A stretch of DNA of 64,000 nucleotides from an uncultured Catenibacillus sp. (GTDB taxonomy: Bacteria; Bacillota; Clostridia; Lachnospirales; Lachnospiraceae). Below are positions 34,920-44,863 of the stretch, piece after piece (position 1 is the first letter of the stretch; each line of letters begins with the position of its first letter). The stretch spans positions 1 through 64,000 of the forward strand of contig CAKRHR010000002.1 of assembly GCA_934339005.1 (NCBI GenBank). The letters are read 5' to 3'. Both the position numbers and the translations under genes were made by a program. Under the pieces are notes generated by a model. That model did no database searches, was not told where the DNA came from, and saw only the letters and a list, made by a program, of their open reading frames with translations.

Positions 34920-35999
34920 ATGGCATTAGAAGTGCGTATTAAGAAAAAACTTGGGGATTTTGTATTAGATATTAATTTTACTTCGGAGTCCGGGGAGGGC
35001 TGCATGGGCATTCTCGGTGCCTCCGGCTGTGGTAAAAGTATGACTCTCAAATGTATCGCGGGCATTGAAAAGCCGGATGAGGGACGCATTGTGGTGGATG
35101 GCAGAGTATTATTTGATTCGGAAAAGAAGATTAATCTGCCACCGCAGAAGCGACACGTCGGTTACCTGTTCCAGAATTATGCATTGTTTCCGACGATGAA
35201 CGTTATACAAAATATTGAGGTTGGTATTGCAGAAAAAGACAAAGTAATGCGTCAGAAAATTATTGCAGATTATATTGAACGTTTCAGATTAAATGGTCTT
35301 GAAAAGCATTTGCCGGGACAGCTTTCCGGCGGTCAGCAGCAACGTGTTGCACTGGCAAGAATGCTTGCATCAAAGCCGGAAATGATTATGCTGGATGAGC
35401 CATTTTCTGCGTTGGACACACATTTAAAGGATGCAATGCAGCGTGAGATGGCAGATATCATCCGTGATTTTAAAGGGTATATTTTGATTGTATCACACAG
35501 CAGGGATGAACTTTATCGTCTGAGTTCCCAGCTTTCTGTCATGCTTGACGGCAAGGTGATTCACAGAGCTGCCACGAAAGATGTTTTTGCACATCCTGAA
35601 TATGTACAGGCAGCGAGCCTGACGGGCTGCAAAAATATTTCATCGGTAACGAAGGTGGATGAGTGGCATGTTTACTCTGAAAAATGGGGGATAACTTTTG
35701 AAACGGCAGAGCCTGTCGGAGATGAAATCACACATATCGGCATACGTGCGCATCATTTTACTGCATGTACAGCAGAGGATAATTATCCGAATCAATGGCC
35801 GTATGTGCTGACAGATATTGTCGAAGCACCATTTGAAGTACAGTATTTTGTGCGTTGTGGCGATGTAAAAGGCAGTGAATCCCTCTGGTGGAAGGTCAAC
35901 AAGCAGGGTGTGAATGACGCTGCAAACCAGCCTGAAAAAGGGTTTTTATATGTGCTGCCAAAAGACATCATGCTTTTGAAAACGTGCATAGCCTCTTGA
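34920..35999 (+). CDS. modC: Molybdate ABC transporter ATP-binding protein ModC
   Basis: The start at ATG 34920, after GAGGG, gives 359 residues. The Walker A GASGCGKS (~residue 36), Q-loop LFQNYALFP, signature LSGGQQQR and Walker B MIMLDEP are all intact. A C-terminal extension from ~residue 230 (FAHPEYVQAASLTGCKNIS, then GIRAHHFTA) is the TOBE-like regulatory region. It powers ModB. Its stop codon overlaps the -35 box of the proS promoter, so the operon ends tightly against the next transcription unit. Confidence 0.93.
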   Translation: MALEVRIKKKLGDFVLDINFTSESGEGCMGILGASGCGKSMTLKCIAGIEKPDEGRIVVDGRVLFDSEKKINLPPQKRHVGYLFQNYALFPTMNVIQNIEVGIAEKDKVMRQKIIADYIERFRLNGLEKHLPGQLSGGQQQRVALARMLASKPEMIMLDEPFSALDTHLKDAMQREMADIIRDFKGYILIVSHSRDELYRLSSQLSVMLDGKVIHRAATKDVFAHPEYVQAASLTGCKNISSVTKVDEWHVYSEKWGITFETAEPVGDEITHIGIRAHHFTACTAEDNYPNQWPYVLTDIVEAPFEVQYFVRCGDVKGSESLWWKVNKQGVNDAANQPEKGFLYVLPKDIMLLKTCIAS

Positions 36000-36024
36000 C
36001 AAATCTTCGCTTGTGCCCTAAGAT
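35996..36024 (+). promoter_or_regulatory. proS promoter
   Basis: TTGACA (35996-36001), 17 bp, TAAGAT (36019-36024), overlapping the modC stop codon. The remaining leader of ~50 nt is too short for a T-box. Confidence 0.65.
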
Positions 36025-36078
36025 AAATAGACATAGAATACGGATGTCCACAGAGATATTCAAGGAGGATATTAGAGA

Positions 36079-37512
36079 ATGGCTAAGGACAAGAAATTGG
36101 TCGAAGCGATTACATCAATGGAAGATGATTTCGCACAATGGTATACAGATGTCGTTAAAAAAGCGGATTTGATGGATTATACAAGTGTTAAAGGCTGTAT
36201 GGCATTTAAACCGGCAGGTTATGCGATCTGGGAAAATATTCAGAAGGAAATGGATGCCAGATTCAAAGCAACAGGTGTTGAGAACGTTTACCTGCCAATG
36301 CTGATTCCAGAAAGCCTTTTACAGAAGGAGAAGGACCATGTTGAAGGGTTTGCACCTGAGGTTGCATGGGTGACACATGGTGGTCTTGAACCACTCCAGG
36401 AGAGAATGTGTATCAGACCTACATCTGAAACATTATTCTGTGATTTTTATCAGAAAGAGATCCAGTCTTACAGAGATTTACCTAAGGTATATAATCAGTG
36501 GTGTTCAGTTCTGCGCTGGGAGAAGGAAACACGTCCGTTCCTGCGTTCAAGAGAGTTCTTATGGCAGGAAGGTCATACTGCTCATGCAACAGCAGAAGAA
36601 GCTGAAGCACGTACAGAACAGATGTTAAATCTGTATGCAGATTTCTGTGAAGAAGTGCTTGCAATTCCTGTCGTTCGTGGCCGTAAGACAGACAAAGAGA
36701 AGTTTGCAGGTGCAGAAGCTACTTACACAATCGAAGCGCTGATGCATGATGGCAAGGCTCTTCAGTCCGGTACAAGCCACAACTTCGGAGATGGTTTTGC
36801 CAGAGCTTTTGGCATTCAGTATACAGACAAAGAAAATAAACTTCAGTATGTACATCAGACATCCTGGGGTACAACAACTCGTCTGATTGGTGCGGTGATT
36901 ATGGTTCACGGTGATAACAGCGGTCTCGTACTGCCACCAAGAATTGCACCTACACAGGTAATGATTATTCCTATCGCACAGCACAAAGAAGGCGTGCTTG
37001 ATAAAGTTTATGAATTACGTGACAGATTATCAAACTTCCGCGTGAAAGTGGATGATTCAGATAAGAGCCCAGGCTGGAAGTTCTCAGAAGCAGAGATGCG
37101 TGGTATTCCTGTTCGTGTGGAAATCGGACCAAAGGATATCGAAGCAAATCAGGCTGTGATTGTTCGTCGTGACACAAGAGAAAAGATTGTTGTTGCATTA
37201 GATGAACTTGAAGCAAAAGTTGCTGAAACACTTGATACAATGCAGAAGGATATGCTTGAAAGAGCAAGACAGCATCGTGACAAACACACATATGTAGCTA
37301 CAAACTACGATGAATTCAAAGAAATTCTTGCAACAAAACCTGGTTTTGTTAAAGCAATGTGGTGTGGCGATGAAGCCTGCGAGTTAAAGATCAAAGAAGA
37401 TACAACGGCAACTTCAAGATGTATGCCTTTCGCACAGGAACACCTGGCAGATACATGTGTATGCTGCGGCAAACCTGCTAAGACAATGGTATACTGGGGC
37501 AAGGCATATTAA
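36079..37512 (+). CDS. proS: Prolyl-tRNA synthetase, archaeal/eukaryote-like type
   Basis: This 477-residue class II synthetase starts after AAGGAGGATATTAGAGA. It has motif 1 around ENVYLPMLIPESLL, motif 2 (YNQWCSVLRWEKETRPFLRSREF) and motif 3 with LIGAVIMVHGDNSGLVLPPRIAP. An anticodon-binding domain follows. A C-terminal domain has four cysteines (WCGDEACE ... CVCCGK), a zinc-binding feature of the short archaeal-type ProRS. It lacks the editing insertion of the long bacterial type. It charges tRNA-Pro. Confidence 0.95.
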   Translation: MAKDKKLVEAITSMEDDFAQWYTDVVKKADLMDYTSVKGCMAFKPAGYAIWENIQKEMDARFKATGVENVYLPMLIPESLLQKEKDHVEGFAPEVAWVTHGGLEPLQERMCIRPTSETLFCDFYQKEIQSYRDLPKVYNQWCSVLRWEKETRPFLRSREFLWQEGHTAHATAEEAEARTEQMLNLYADFCEEVLAIPVVRGRKTDKEKFAGAEATYTIEALMHDGKALQSGTSHNFGDGFARAFGIQYTDKENKLQYVHQTSWGTTTRLIGAVIMVHGDNSGLVLPPRIAPTQVMIIPIAQHKEGVLDKVYELRDRLSNFRVKVDDSDKSPGWKFSEAEMRGIPVRVEIGPKDIEANQAVIVRRDTREKIVVALDELEAKVAETLDTMQKDMLERARQHRDKHTYVATNYDEFKEILATKPGFVKAMWCGDEACELKIKEDTTATSRCMPFAQEHLADTCVCCGKPAKTMVYWGKAY

Positions 37513-37581
37513 TCGACAGAGATGTTTTATGTATTTTAGTTATAGTTCAGGGATTGGAATTTTTGGAACTGTAGCGTTTAC

Positions 37582-37630
37582 GGCAGAGTATTTTTAAACT
37601 GACAAAGCAGTTGGAAATACTCTGCCTTTT
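37582..37630 (+). terminator. proS terminator
   Basis: GGCAGAGTATTT pairs with AAATACTCTGCC, with an inner ACTG/CAGT pair, followed by TTTT. The selA promoter overlaps its 3' arm. Confidence 0.8.
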
Positions 37631-37639
37631 GTGTATAAT
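37611..37639 (+). promoter_or_regulatory. selA promoter
   Basis: TTGGAA (37611-37616), 17 bp, TATAAT (37634-37639). The start site near 37646 rules out the upstream in-frame ATG at 37631 and supports ATG 37688. Confidence 0.65.
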
Positions 37640-37687
37640 GGAATGTATAGCGTATATAAGTTTTATTGGCAAAAAGAGGTGGCAAAA

Positions 37688-39127
37688 ATGGCGCAGGATA
37701 TGTTATATCGAAAAATTCCAAAAGTTGATCGACTATTAGAAGATGCAGCAGTGGTTCAAATGATAGATTTATATGGACGTGACATCGTGTTGCAGGCGAT
37801 ACATCAGCAATTGGATAAACTGCGGGAAGATATTGGAAAAGGTCTGGACGAAGCGGTTTTTGATGAAGCAGTGCAGATGCTTCCGGAAATGATTGAGCTG
37901 ACGGCAGCATCATTTTGTACACCGAATATGACAAGAACCATTAATGCCACAGGCGTGATTTTACATACAAATCTTGGCAGAGCACCGCTAAGCAGCAAGC
38001 ATATGCAGCAGGTGATGGCGATTGCAGCAGGTTATTCCAATCTTGAATATGATCTTGAAAGTGCATGCCGTGGAGAGCGTTATGCACATTTTGAAGATTT
38101 ATTGTGCCGCGTGACTGGTGGTGAGGCAGCAATGGCGGTGAATAATAATGCTGCAGCGGTGCTGCTTGTTCTGAGTGCGCTGGCATCAGGGGGAGAAGTG
38201 ATTGTTTCACGAGGTGAACTTATTGAAATTGGCGGCAAATTCAGAATCCCTGATGTGATGAGCCAGAGTGGTGCACAGCTTATGGAGATTGGCACAACCA
38301 ACAAAACGCATCCGGAGGATTATCTGAATGCGCTTACAGAAAATACAAAGATGATTTTGAAGGTTCACACAAGCAATTATCAGATTGTTGGGTTTACAGA
38401 AGCTGTATCCGGACCAAAAATTGCAGAGATGACAAAGGCGTATGGCGTGCCGTTTGTGGAGGATTTAGGCAGTGGTGTGTTGATTGATTTGGAAAAATAC
38501 GGACTGCCCCATGAACCGACAGTACAGGAGGTATTGGCACAGGGCGTAGACCTCGTATGCTTCAGCGGTGATAAATTACTTGGTGGCCCGCAGGCAGGAT
38601 TGATTGTCGGTAAAAAAGAATTGATAGAGCAAATCAAAAAACATCCGCTGACAAGAGCACTAAGGATTGATAAGATGACTGCGGCAGCACTGGAAGTGGT
38701 ATTGATGGAATATTTGTCAGAAGAAAAAGCAGTGCAAAATATTCCGGTGCTCCAGATGCTGACAAAACCAGTGGAAGCCCTGAAAAAGGAAGCACAAAGC
38801 TTTGTCAGACAGTTAAGACGTGCGAAGCTTCCGGCAGAATGTAAGGTGTGTGCATGTCAGTCACAGGTGGGCGGCGGTTCAATGCCGATGCAGACATTAG
38901 AAAGTGCAGGTGTTGCTATCAAACCTCAGTTGATTTCAGCACAGGAATTTGAACGACGGTTAAGAGGATTACCTGTGCCGGTGGTGGCAAGAATTTCGGA
39001 AGACGCTGTTGTATTTGACATGCGCACAATGCAAAACATGCAAAGCATTGTCACAAGCCAGCTTAAAGAACTTGGCGTGCTGGAGGAGAAGTGCGTGTAT
39101 GTGAAGGATTGTCAGGTGAAAAAATGA
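37688..39127 (+). CDS. selA: L-seryl-tRNA(Sec) selenium transferase SelA
   Basis: This 479-residue PLP enzyme converts seryl-tRNA(Sec) to selenocysteyl-tRNA(Sec) using selenophosphate. The N-terminal tRNA-binding region (KIPKVDRLLEDAAV), the TRTINATGVILHTNLGRAPL signature (~residue 80) and the PLP lysine in FSGDKLLGGPQAG (Lys296) are present. The start at 37688 follows AGAGGTGGCAAAA. Its stop overlaps the selB start (ATGA). A selD gene is not in this window. Confidence 0.96.
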   Translation: MAQDMLYRKIPKVDRLLEDAAVVQMIDLYGRDIVLQAIHQQLDKLREDIGKGLDEAVFDEAVQMLPEMIELTAASFCTPNMTRTINATGVILHTNLGRAPLSSKHMQQVMAIAAGYSNLEYDLESACRGERYAHFEDLLCRVTGGEAAMAVNNNAAAVLLVLSALASGGEVIVSRGELIEIGGKFRIPDVMSQSGAQLMEIGTTNKTHPEDYLNALTENTKMILKVHTSNYQIVGFTEAVSGPKIAEMTKAYGVPFVEDLGSGVLIDLEKYGLPHEPTVQEVLAQGVDLVCFSGDKLLGGPQAGLIVGKKELIEQIKKHPLTRALRIDKMTAAALEVVLMEYLSEEKAVQNIPVLQMLTKPVEALKKEAQSFVRQLRRAKLPAECKVCACQSQVGGGSMPMQTLESAGVAIKPQLISAQEFERRLRGLPVPVVARISEDAVVFDMRTMQNMQSIVTSQLKELGVLEEKCVYVKDCQVKK

Positions 39128-41115
39128 TGAAACACATCATAATTGGAACAGCAGGTCATGTCAACCATGGCAAAACAGCATTAATAGAGGCTCTGACAGG
39201 CAGAAATACGGACCGTCTGGCAGATGAAAAACGGCGTGGCATGACGATTGACCTTGGATTTACGTGGATGGATTTGCCAGTGGTTCATGTAAAAAGCAAT
39301 TCAGAGATCCTAAGAGCAGGCATCATTGATGTACCGGGACATGAAAAATTTGTATCACATATGGTTGCCGGTGTTGCCGGGATGGATATGGTGCTTCTGG
39401 TAATTGCTGCGGATGAAGGCGTGATGCCTCAGACGAAAGAACACATGGATATTTTAGAATTGCTTGGTGTGCGGCATTGTATTGTTGTTATGACAAAATG
39501 CGATTTAGTAGATTCGGAATGGCTTGATTTTGCCGAAGCATCTGTGCGGGATGAATTGGAGAATACATTTTTTGAAAATGCACCTGTGATTCGTGTATCA
39601 TCGGTGACTGGTGAAGGTCTTGAAATGTTAAAACGGATGATAGCCCAAATGGCATTGCAGGATATTCCTGCCAGAGATTGCCAGGGCATGCCGCGGCTGC
39701 CGATAGACAGAGTATTTACAATCAAAGGTTTTGGTACAGTGGTGACGGGCACATTGCTGTCAGGTGTCATTGATATTGGCGATACATTGTGTGTATATCC
39801 GATGACGATGTCTTGCAGAGTCCGGGGTATTCAGGTGCACGGTGATGATGTAGGACAGGCAATGGCCGGACAGCGTGTGGCGCTTAATCTGCCGGATCTA
39901 AAAAAAGAAGATGTTTACCGGGGCTGCGTGATTGCACCAAAGCAGTGTATTTGTCCAACAAGATTTATAGATGTCTCAATGAACATATTAAAGGACAGCA
40001 AGCGCATTTTGAAAAATCAGATGCGGTTGCATTTATATACAGGCACAAGCGAGGTTTTATGCAGGGCTGTGCTACTTGAACAGGAAGAACTTAGGGCCGG
40101 TGAGCAGGGGCTTGTGCAGCTTCGGCTGGAAAGTCCTGTAGCTGTGCGCAGGGGTGACCATTTTGTTGTGCGATTTTATTCACCGGTCGAAACGATTGGC
40201 GGCGGCACGATAATTGACGCATATCCAAGGCGCAGACGCAGATTTTGTCAGGAAACCATCGACGAATTAAAGGAAAAAGCGTCCGGCAGACAATTTTCAG
40301 AAATAGAACATCAGGTGCAGCGCTTTGCTGAAACGATGGTAACAGTATCTGAACTAGCAAAAACAATGTTTCAGTGTGAAAGTCAGGTTGAGCAGACGGT
40401 GCAGCAGTTGGCAGCAGATGGCGTGCTCAGATTATACCCGGTGAAAAAGGATGAGTATGTATGGACGACAGATACGGCATGCGCCGCATGGAAAACGGTG
40501 CAGCAGACATTGAATACATTTCACAAAAATAACCCATATAAATACGGCATGCGACTGGAAGATATCCACCGAACCTGCTTTAAAAAGATGAAAATCAATG
40601 TGTTTACAAAGCTTATTGAAACTTTTATAATGGAAAAGAAAATCAAATGTGTGGATGATGGTACAGAAAGCAGGATTGCGTTAGCAGAATTTGACATTGT
40701 ACGCGATGAAACTTTTATGTGGATGTATGATGCTATACTGCAACGGATTTGTGCTGCAAAATATGATTTTGTGCGAGTTTCAGAAGAAGACTTTAAGCGG
40801 GAAACTACACTGAAAAATGATAAACAGAATCGTTTCAGTGAAGAACTTAAAGGAGATGTACTTCATGTACTCATACATGAAGGCAAGGCAATCATGTTGG
40901 CAGAAGACATCGTGGCATATGTACCATATATTAAAGACGCATGTAGAATCATTTCACAGTTATTGGAACAGCAAAAAACGGTTACAATTATTCAATTGAA
41001 AGAAGTATTTCAGACAAGCCGCAAAAATATCAAATTGTTGCTAAGCTACACAGATGGTATTCAATTAACCATGTGTAGCGGTGCACAGAGTGAGTGGCAG
41101 GCTTATTTAAAGTAA
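39124..41115 (+). CDS. selB: Selenocysteine-specific elongation factor SelB
   Basis: This 663-residue GTPase delivers Sec-tRNA to the ribosome at UGA codons with a SECIS hairpin. The G1 motif GTAGHVNHGKTALIEA, G3 DVPGHEKF and G4 TKCDL are visible in the first 140 residues. They are followed by EF-Tu-like beta barrels, and C-terminal winged-helix repeats (from ~residue 380) that read the SECIS RNA. It overlaps selA by four bases and is followed by the tRNA-Sec gene. Confidence 0.96.
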   Translation: MMKHIIIGTAGHVNHGKTALIEALTGRNTDRLADEKRRGMTIDLGFTWMDLPVVHVKSNSEILRAGIIDVPGHEKFVSHMVAGVAGMDMVLLVIAADEGVMPQTKEHMDILELLGVRHCIVVMTKCDLVDSEWLDFAEASVRDELENTFFENAPVIRVSSVTGEGLEMLKRMIAQMALQDIPARDCQGMPRLPIDRVFTIKGFGTVVTGTLLSGVIDIGDTLCVYPMTMSCRVRGIQVHGDDVGQAMAGQRVALNLPDLKKEDVYRGCVIAPKQCICPTRFIDVSMNILKDSKRILKNQMRLHLYTGTSEVLCRAVLLEQEELRAGEQGLVQLRLESPVAVRRGDHFVVRFYSPVETIGGGTIIDAYPRRRRRFCQETIDELKEKASGRQFSEIEHQVQRFAETMVTVSELAKTMFQCESQVEQTVQQLAADGVLRLYPVKKDEYVWTTDTACAAWKTVQQTLNTFHKNNPYKYGMRLEDIHRTCFKKMKINVFTKLIETFIMEKKIKCVDDGTESRIALAEFDIVRDETFMWMYDAILQRICAAKYDFVRVSEEDFKRETTLKNDKQNRFSEELKGDVLHVLIHEGKAIMLAEDIVAYVPYIKDACRIISQLLEQQKTVTIIQLKEVFQTSRKNIKLLLSYTDGIQLTMCSGAQSEWQAYLK

Positions 41116-41184
41116 AGAACAAAATAAACCAAAGCATTACACATGCAAACATTCGCAATTGAATAGTTTTGTAAAAAATAACAT

Positions 41185-41282
41185 GCAGGCAGAAGGGTAA
41201 CTGGTGTGCCTCCGGGTCTTCAAAACCTGTGCAGGGCGCGGACCGCGTCCGGGGTGGGTTCGATTCCCACATGCCTGCGCCA
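41185..41282 (+). tRNA. selC: tRNA-Sec (anticodon UCA)
   Basis: This 98-nt tRNA has an encoded CCA end (41280-41282). The acceptor arm GCAGGCA pairs with TGCCTGC. The anticodon loop CTTCAAA holds TCA at 41220-41222. There is a long G/C-rich variable arm (~41230-41254), and the T-arm is GTGGG-TTCGATT-CCCAC. The UCA anticodon, long extra arm and position after selAB identify the selenocysteine tRNA. Confidence 0.94.
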
Positions 41283-41340
41283 AAAAGAATCGGTGTAGGA
41301 TTTCTATACTGTTAAAGTGATAAGGGAGGGTGAGCAGAAC

Positions 41341-42246
41341 ATGATTTATCAGCGTATCAGATATTTTTTGAAAGCTGCAGAAACAGAAAGCTTTTCAAAG
41401 GCAGCAGCGCAGATGTTTGTGTCTGCTCAGGCGCTCACAAAACAAATCAGCCTTTTAGAGGAAGAACTGGGAGATAAATTATTTGAACGTTCGCCCCAGG
41501 GTGTCAAATTAACACAATATGGGGCATATGTGCGCGACAAATTTGCGAGAATAGATCGTGAATTTGAAGAAGCGATGCGGGATGCAAAAAGTAGAGCGGG
41601 ACATTATAAACGTTGTCTGAATATTGGCATATTTTCAGCAATGCCACAGGACATTCTTGTCACGCCAATGATTTCTTATCTGATGGCAACTTATCCGGAA
41701 TATCAAATCAACTTGAAGCTGATGGATTTATTTGCAGGCAAACAGCATTTGATGGATGGTAAGATTGACATTTTGCTATCAAATATTCATGAGCAGGATG
41801 ATTTGACTGAATACAGAGTGCTGTCCTACAAAAAATTCGAGGCTAATGTGGTTGTGTCACTCAGACATCCATGGGCGGTGAAGGACACAATTACTGTTTC
41901 AGATATGCAAAAAGAAGTTTTCTTAAAAATGGATGAGGGTGAATCTGTCTATAATGTGCCGGAAAGACAGATTTTTTACAATCATATTCCGTGCCGTGAG
42001 GTTGTGCGTGTTGCCAATTTTGATACATTGTGTGCACTATTGCAGCAGGGCGAAGCCTTTGCCATTTTCCCGATGTTTTTCTCCAATATGAATCAGGCAA
42101 AATTTAAAGGATTTACCTATCCTGGACAGCCGTTTTATTTTCATGCGGCAATGGTATACAATCCAAACAATCCGCTGGAGGGTTTGGGTAAAATTATGGA
42201 AGACTTGCAAGAAGAATTTGAACTTAAAGCATTGGAATTGGGTTAG
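41341..42246 (+). CDS. LysR-family transcriptional regulator
   Basis: The start at ATG 41341, behind GGGAGGGTG, gives 301 residues. The N-terminal winged helix reads RYFLKAAETESFSKAAAQMF and ALTKQISLLEEELGDKLFER, the LysR hallmark. Residues ~90-290 are the two-lobed effector domain. It lies ahead of a URO-D-family gene in the same direction and may regulate it. The ligand is unknown. Confidence 0.93.
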   Translation: MIYQRIRYFLKAAETESFSKAAAQMFVSAQALTKQISLLEEELGDKLFERSPQGVKLTQYGAYVRDKFARIDREFEEAMRDAKSRAGHYKRCLNIGIFSAMPQDILVTPMISYLMATYPEYQINLKLMDLFAGKQHLMDGKIDILLSNIHEQDDLTEYRVLSYKKFEANVVVSLRHPWAVKDTITVSDMQKEVFLKMDEGESVYNVPERQIFYNHIPCREVVRVANFDTLCALLQQGEAFAIFPMFFSNMNQAKFKGFTYPGQPFYFHAAMVYNPNNPLEGLGKIMEDLQEEFELKALELG

Positions 42247-42457
42247 CTTAAAGTATTGGACCAAGGTGGCTTAAAACACTGGAATCGGGTTAAATATAGT
42301 AAGCGCATAAATTAATGCATATATTATTACATACATACAACCGTAAGTTGTAACTATGCCAGATATAAACTGTTTCTCAAAATCCATAAAATATGGTATT
42401 TTTTAAGTAATTTAAAAGAAATACCGAGGAGATAGGTTTAAGATGGAGGTTGATAGT

Positions 42458-43447
42458 ATGCAGACACCAAAAGAAGCATTACTTGCATTATTGCGCGGCG
42501 AAAAAGCAGATTTTATTCCGGAAGTTTATTCAACAATGAAGGATGTTGTATTTCCTGGGGACAGATTTATTGAACTTGGACCAAATTTTGATCCATATGG
42601 TACAGGTCCGGATGCATGGGGTGTGCTCTGGACAAATCAGGGACCTAATCCGGTTGTAGATGGCAACACAGTGGCAGCTAATTTCAGATTATTTGAAGAT
42701 TTGGAAGACTGGAGGGACCATGTCAAATTCCCACCGCTTGATTTTATGCCAATCGAAGACATTTTTAAGGGCATGTGTGCGGGAATGCATGTGAATCCTG
42801 AAACAGATGTCGTTTCCTGCCTGATTCTTTCAGGACAGTTTGAACGTTTAAATCAGATGATTGGCATGGAAAATGCATTATGTTCATTTTATGAATATCC
42901 GGATGAACTGCATGAATTTTTTGATGCCATGCTTGAATACAAATTAAAATGTATCGATTTGGCGCACAAGTATTTGAACCCTGATGTCATTCATATGCAC
43001 GATGACTGGGGCACAAATGACAATATGTTCTTCTCGCCTGAATTGTGGAGAGAGTACATTAAACCAAACGAAGAAAAAATTACACAGCATATCCACGAAC
43101 TGGGAATGCTGTACATTCATCATTCTTGTGGTTACATCAAACAGATTATTCCAGACCTTGTTGAAATCGGTGTGGATGCCATCGAACCAATGATGCCACA
43201 AAACGATTTGGATGAGCAGCTTGAAAAATATGGAGATAAGATGACATTTATGGGCGGCATCGATAACCGCCTGATTGACCGCGAAGAATCCACACCGGAA
43301 GAAATCGTAGCCGAAGTCAGACGCGCCATGGACGCCTTCGCCCACAAAGGCCGCTACATCCCATACTATATCCCAAGCATGGAAAAGAAATGGTTTATCT
43401 ACATGGACGCCGTCAGAGAATACGGCCAGACAATTTTTCAGAAATAA
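42458..43447 (+). CDS. Uroporphyrinogen decarboxylase (URO-D) family protein
   Basis: ATG 42458, 8 nt after GGAGG, is preferred over ATG 42443 and gives 329 residues. It is a TIM barrel of the HemE/MtaA/MetE-like superfamily with VIHMHDDWGTND (~residue 180), HHSCGYIKQIIPDLVEIG (~225) and a GGIDNR segment. The HxC pair (HSCG) suggests a zinc site, as in corrinoid methyltransferases of this superfamily, rather than haem synthesis. In acetogenic or demethylating Clostridia such proteins move methyl groups. No corrinoid protein lies next to it, so the reaction is open. Confidence 0.85.
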   Translation: MQTPKEALLALLRGEKADFIPEVYSTMKDVVFPGDRFIELGPNFDPYGTGPDAWGVLWTNQGPNPVVDGNTVAANFRLFEDLEDWRDHVKFPPLDFMPIEDIFKGMCAGMHVNPETDVVSCLILSGQFERLNQMIGMENALCSFYEYPDELHEFFDAMLEYKLKCIDLAHKYLNPDVIHMHDDWGTNDNMFFSPELWREYIKPNEEKITQHIHELGMLYIHHSCGYIKQIIPDLVEIGVDAIEPMMPQNDLDEQLEKYGDKMTFMGGIDNRLIDREESTPEEIVAEVRRAMDAFAHKGRYIPYYIPSMEKKWFIYMDAVREYGQTIFQK

Positions 43448-43458
43448 AAAATGATTGC

Positions 43459-43500
43459 AAACCCGCCCGTCAATCGGAAACGATAGACGGGCGGGTTTTC
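43459..43500 (+). terminator. GC-rich intrinsic terminator
   Basis: AAACCCGCCCGTC (43459-43471) and GACGGGCGGGTTT (43486-43498) form a perfect 13-bp stem, followed by a short T-run. It is the most stable hairpin noticed in the window and ends the URO-D-family gene. Confidence 0.85.
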
Positions 43501-43639
43501 GCATGTTATAATATAAACTATAGAAAATCAAGAAAATTTCTGTCATACAGCCAAACATTTGCATATGTAAACGCAGTATATAACACAATATCTAAGCTGT
43601 ATAGCAGAATTATGAATAGTCAAAACAGAGGTGTATATC

Positions 43640-44863
43640 ATGGATATTTTAAAACGTTTTGAGCGTTACGTTACTATTGAAACAACTTCAGATGAGGCAT
43701 CAGACACAGCGCCATCTACGGCGATTCAGTTGAATCTGGCGCGTGTGCTTGAACAGGAATTAAAAGAGATTGGTGTGCCAAAGGTCATGCTGGATGAATA
43801 TGGTATTGTGTATGGATGGCTTCCTGCCAGTGAGGGTCTTGAAAAGTGTCCGCCAATCGGTTTTATCGCACATATGGACACAGCACCGGCCGCTTCCGGT
43901 AAGGATGTTAAGATTTGTTACCACGAGAATTACGATGGCAAAGATGTCAGGTTAAATGACGAACTGACTTTATCCGTAAAGATGTTTCCGCACCTTTCAA
44001 AGCTTGCAGGCCGTACATTGCTGACAACAGACGGTCATACATTGCTTGGTGCGGACGATAAAGCTGGGATCACAGAGATTATGACAGCCATTGAGCGTGT
44101 GATTTCCGAAGAAAAACCACATGGTCCAATTTGTATTGCATTTACACCGGATGAAGAAATCGGCCGCGGTGCGGATAATTTTAACGTGGATTTGTTTGGT
44201 GCTGATTATGCTTATACTGTTGATGGCGGCCCTGAAAATGATCTGGCATGGGAAACATTTAATGCTGCTTCTGCACAGATTAAAGTACATGGTGTGTCTG
44301 TACATCCGGGCGAGGCTACAGATGTCATGGTCAATGCTGTCCTTGTGGCTTTTGAATTTAACCAGATGCTTCCGGCGAATGAAACACCAAGATATACGAA
44401 AGATTATGAAGGCTTTTATCATTTAGACCAGATGAACGGTGATGTGGCAGAGGCTTCCATGGACTATATTATCCGTGACCATGACAGAGAAATCTTTGAA
44501 CAGCGTAAAATAAAAATGCAGGAAATTGCAGATGCGTTGAATGCAAAATACGGTGAAGGCACAGTTGAAATTTGTATCAAAGATTCCTATTACAATATGA
44601 AAGAAATCCTCGTACACCATATGCATTTGGTGGATAATGCCAAAGAAGCGATGCGTCAGGTGGGGATAACTGCTGATGTTTTGCCGGTGCGTGGAGGTAC
44701 GGATGGTTCAAGACTTTCATTTATGGGTCTGCCTTGCCCGAACCTTGGTACAGGTGGCTATGCTTATCACGGACCATACGAACACATTACAAAAGAAGGT
44801 ATGGAAACAGCAACTAAAGTGATTGAAAAAATCATTGAATTGTACGCAAAGGGTGAAAATTAA
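43640..44863 (+). CDS. pepT: Peptidase T (tripeptide aminopeptidase)
   Basis: ATG 43640 behind AGAGGTG is chosen, giving 407 residues. It is an M20 dizinc aminopeptidase with the metal motif GFIAHMDTAPA (~residue 75), LLGADDKAGITEIM (~138, bridging Asp), FTPDEEIGRGAD (~172, catalytic Glu) and VDGGPENDL. The C-terminal GGTDGSRLSFMGLPCPN supplies the last His region. It removes N-terminal residues from tripeptides in the cytoplasm. The AraC-GH39 gene starts at the next base, so they are one transcript. Confidence 0.95.
   Translation: MDILKRFERYVTIETTSDEASDTAPSTAIQLNLARVLEQELKEIGVPKVMLDEYGIVYGWLPASEGLEKCPPIGFIAHMDTAPAASGKDVKICYHENYDGKDVRLNDELTLSVKMFPHLSKLAGRTLLTTDGHTLLGADDKAGITEIMTAIERVISEEKPHGPICIAFTPDEEIGRGADNFNVDLFGADYAYTVDGGPENDLAWETFNAASAQIKVHGVSVHPGEATDVMVNAVLVAFEFNQMLPANETPRYTKDYEGFYHLDQMNGDVAEASMDYIIRDHDREIFEQRKIKMQEIADALNAKYGEGTVEICIKDSYYNMKEILVHHMHLVDNAKEAMRQVGITADVLPVRGGTDGSRLSFMGLPCPNLGTGGYAYHGPYEHITKEGMETATKVIEKIIELYAKGEN

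Noticed and set aside
36025..36078. T-box leader before proS
   Set aside because: The leader is only ~50 nt and lacks a T-box sequence or antiterminator.
42944..43588. 214-codon minus-strand frame over the URO-D-family gene
   Set aside because: It is a shadow of the real gene in low-complexity hydrophobic translation, and it runs through the GC-rich terminator.
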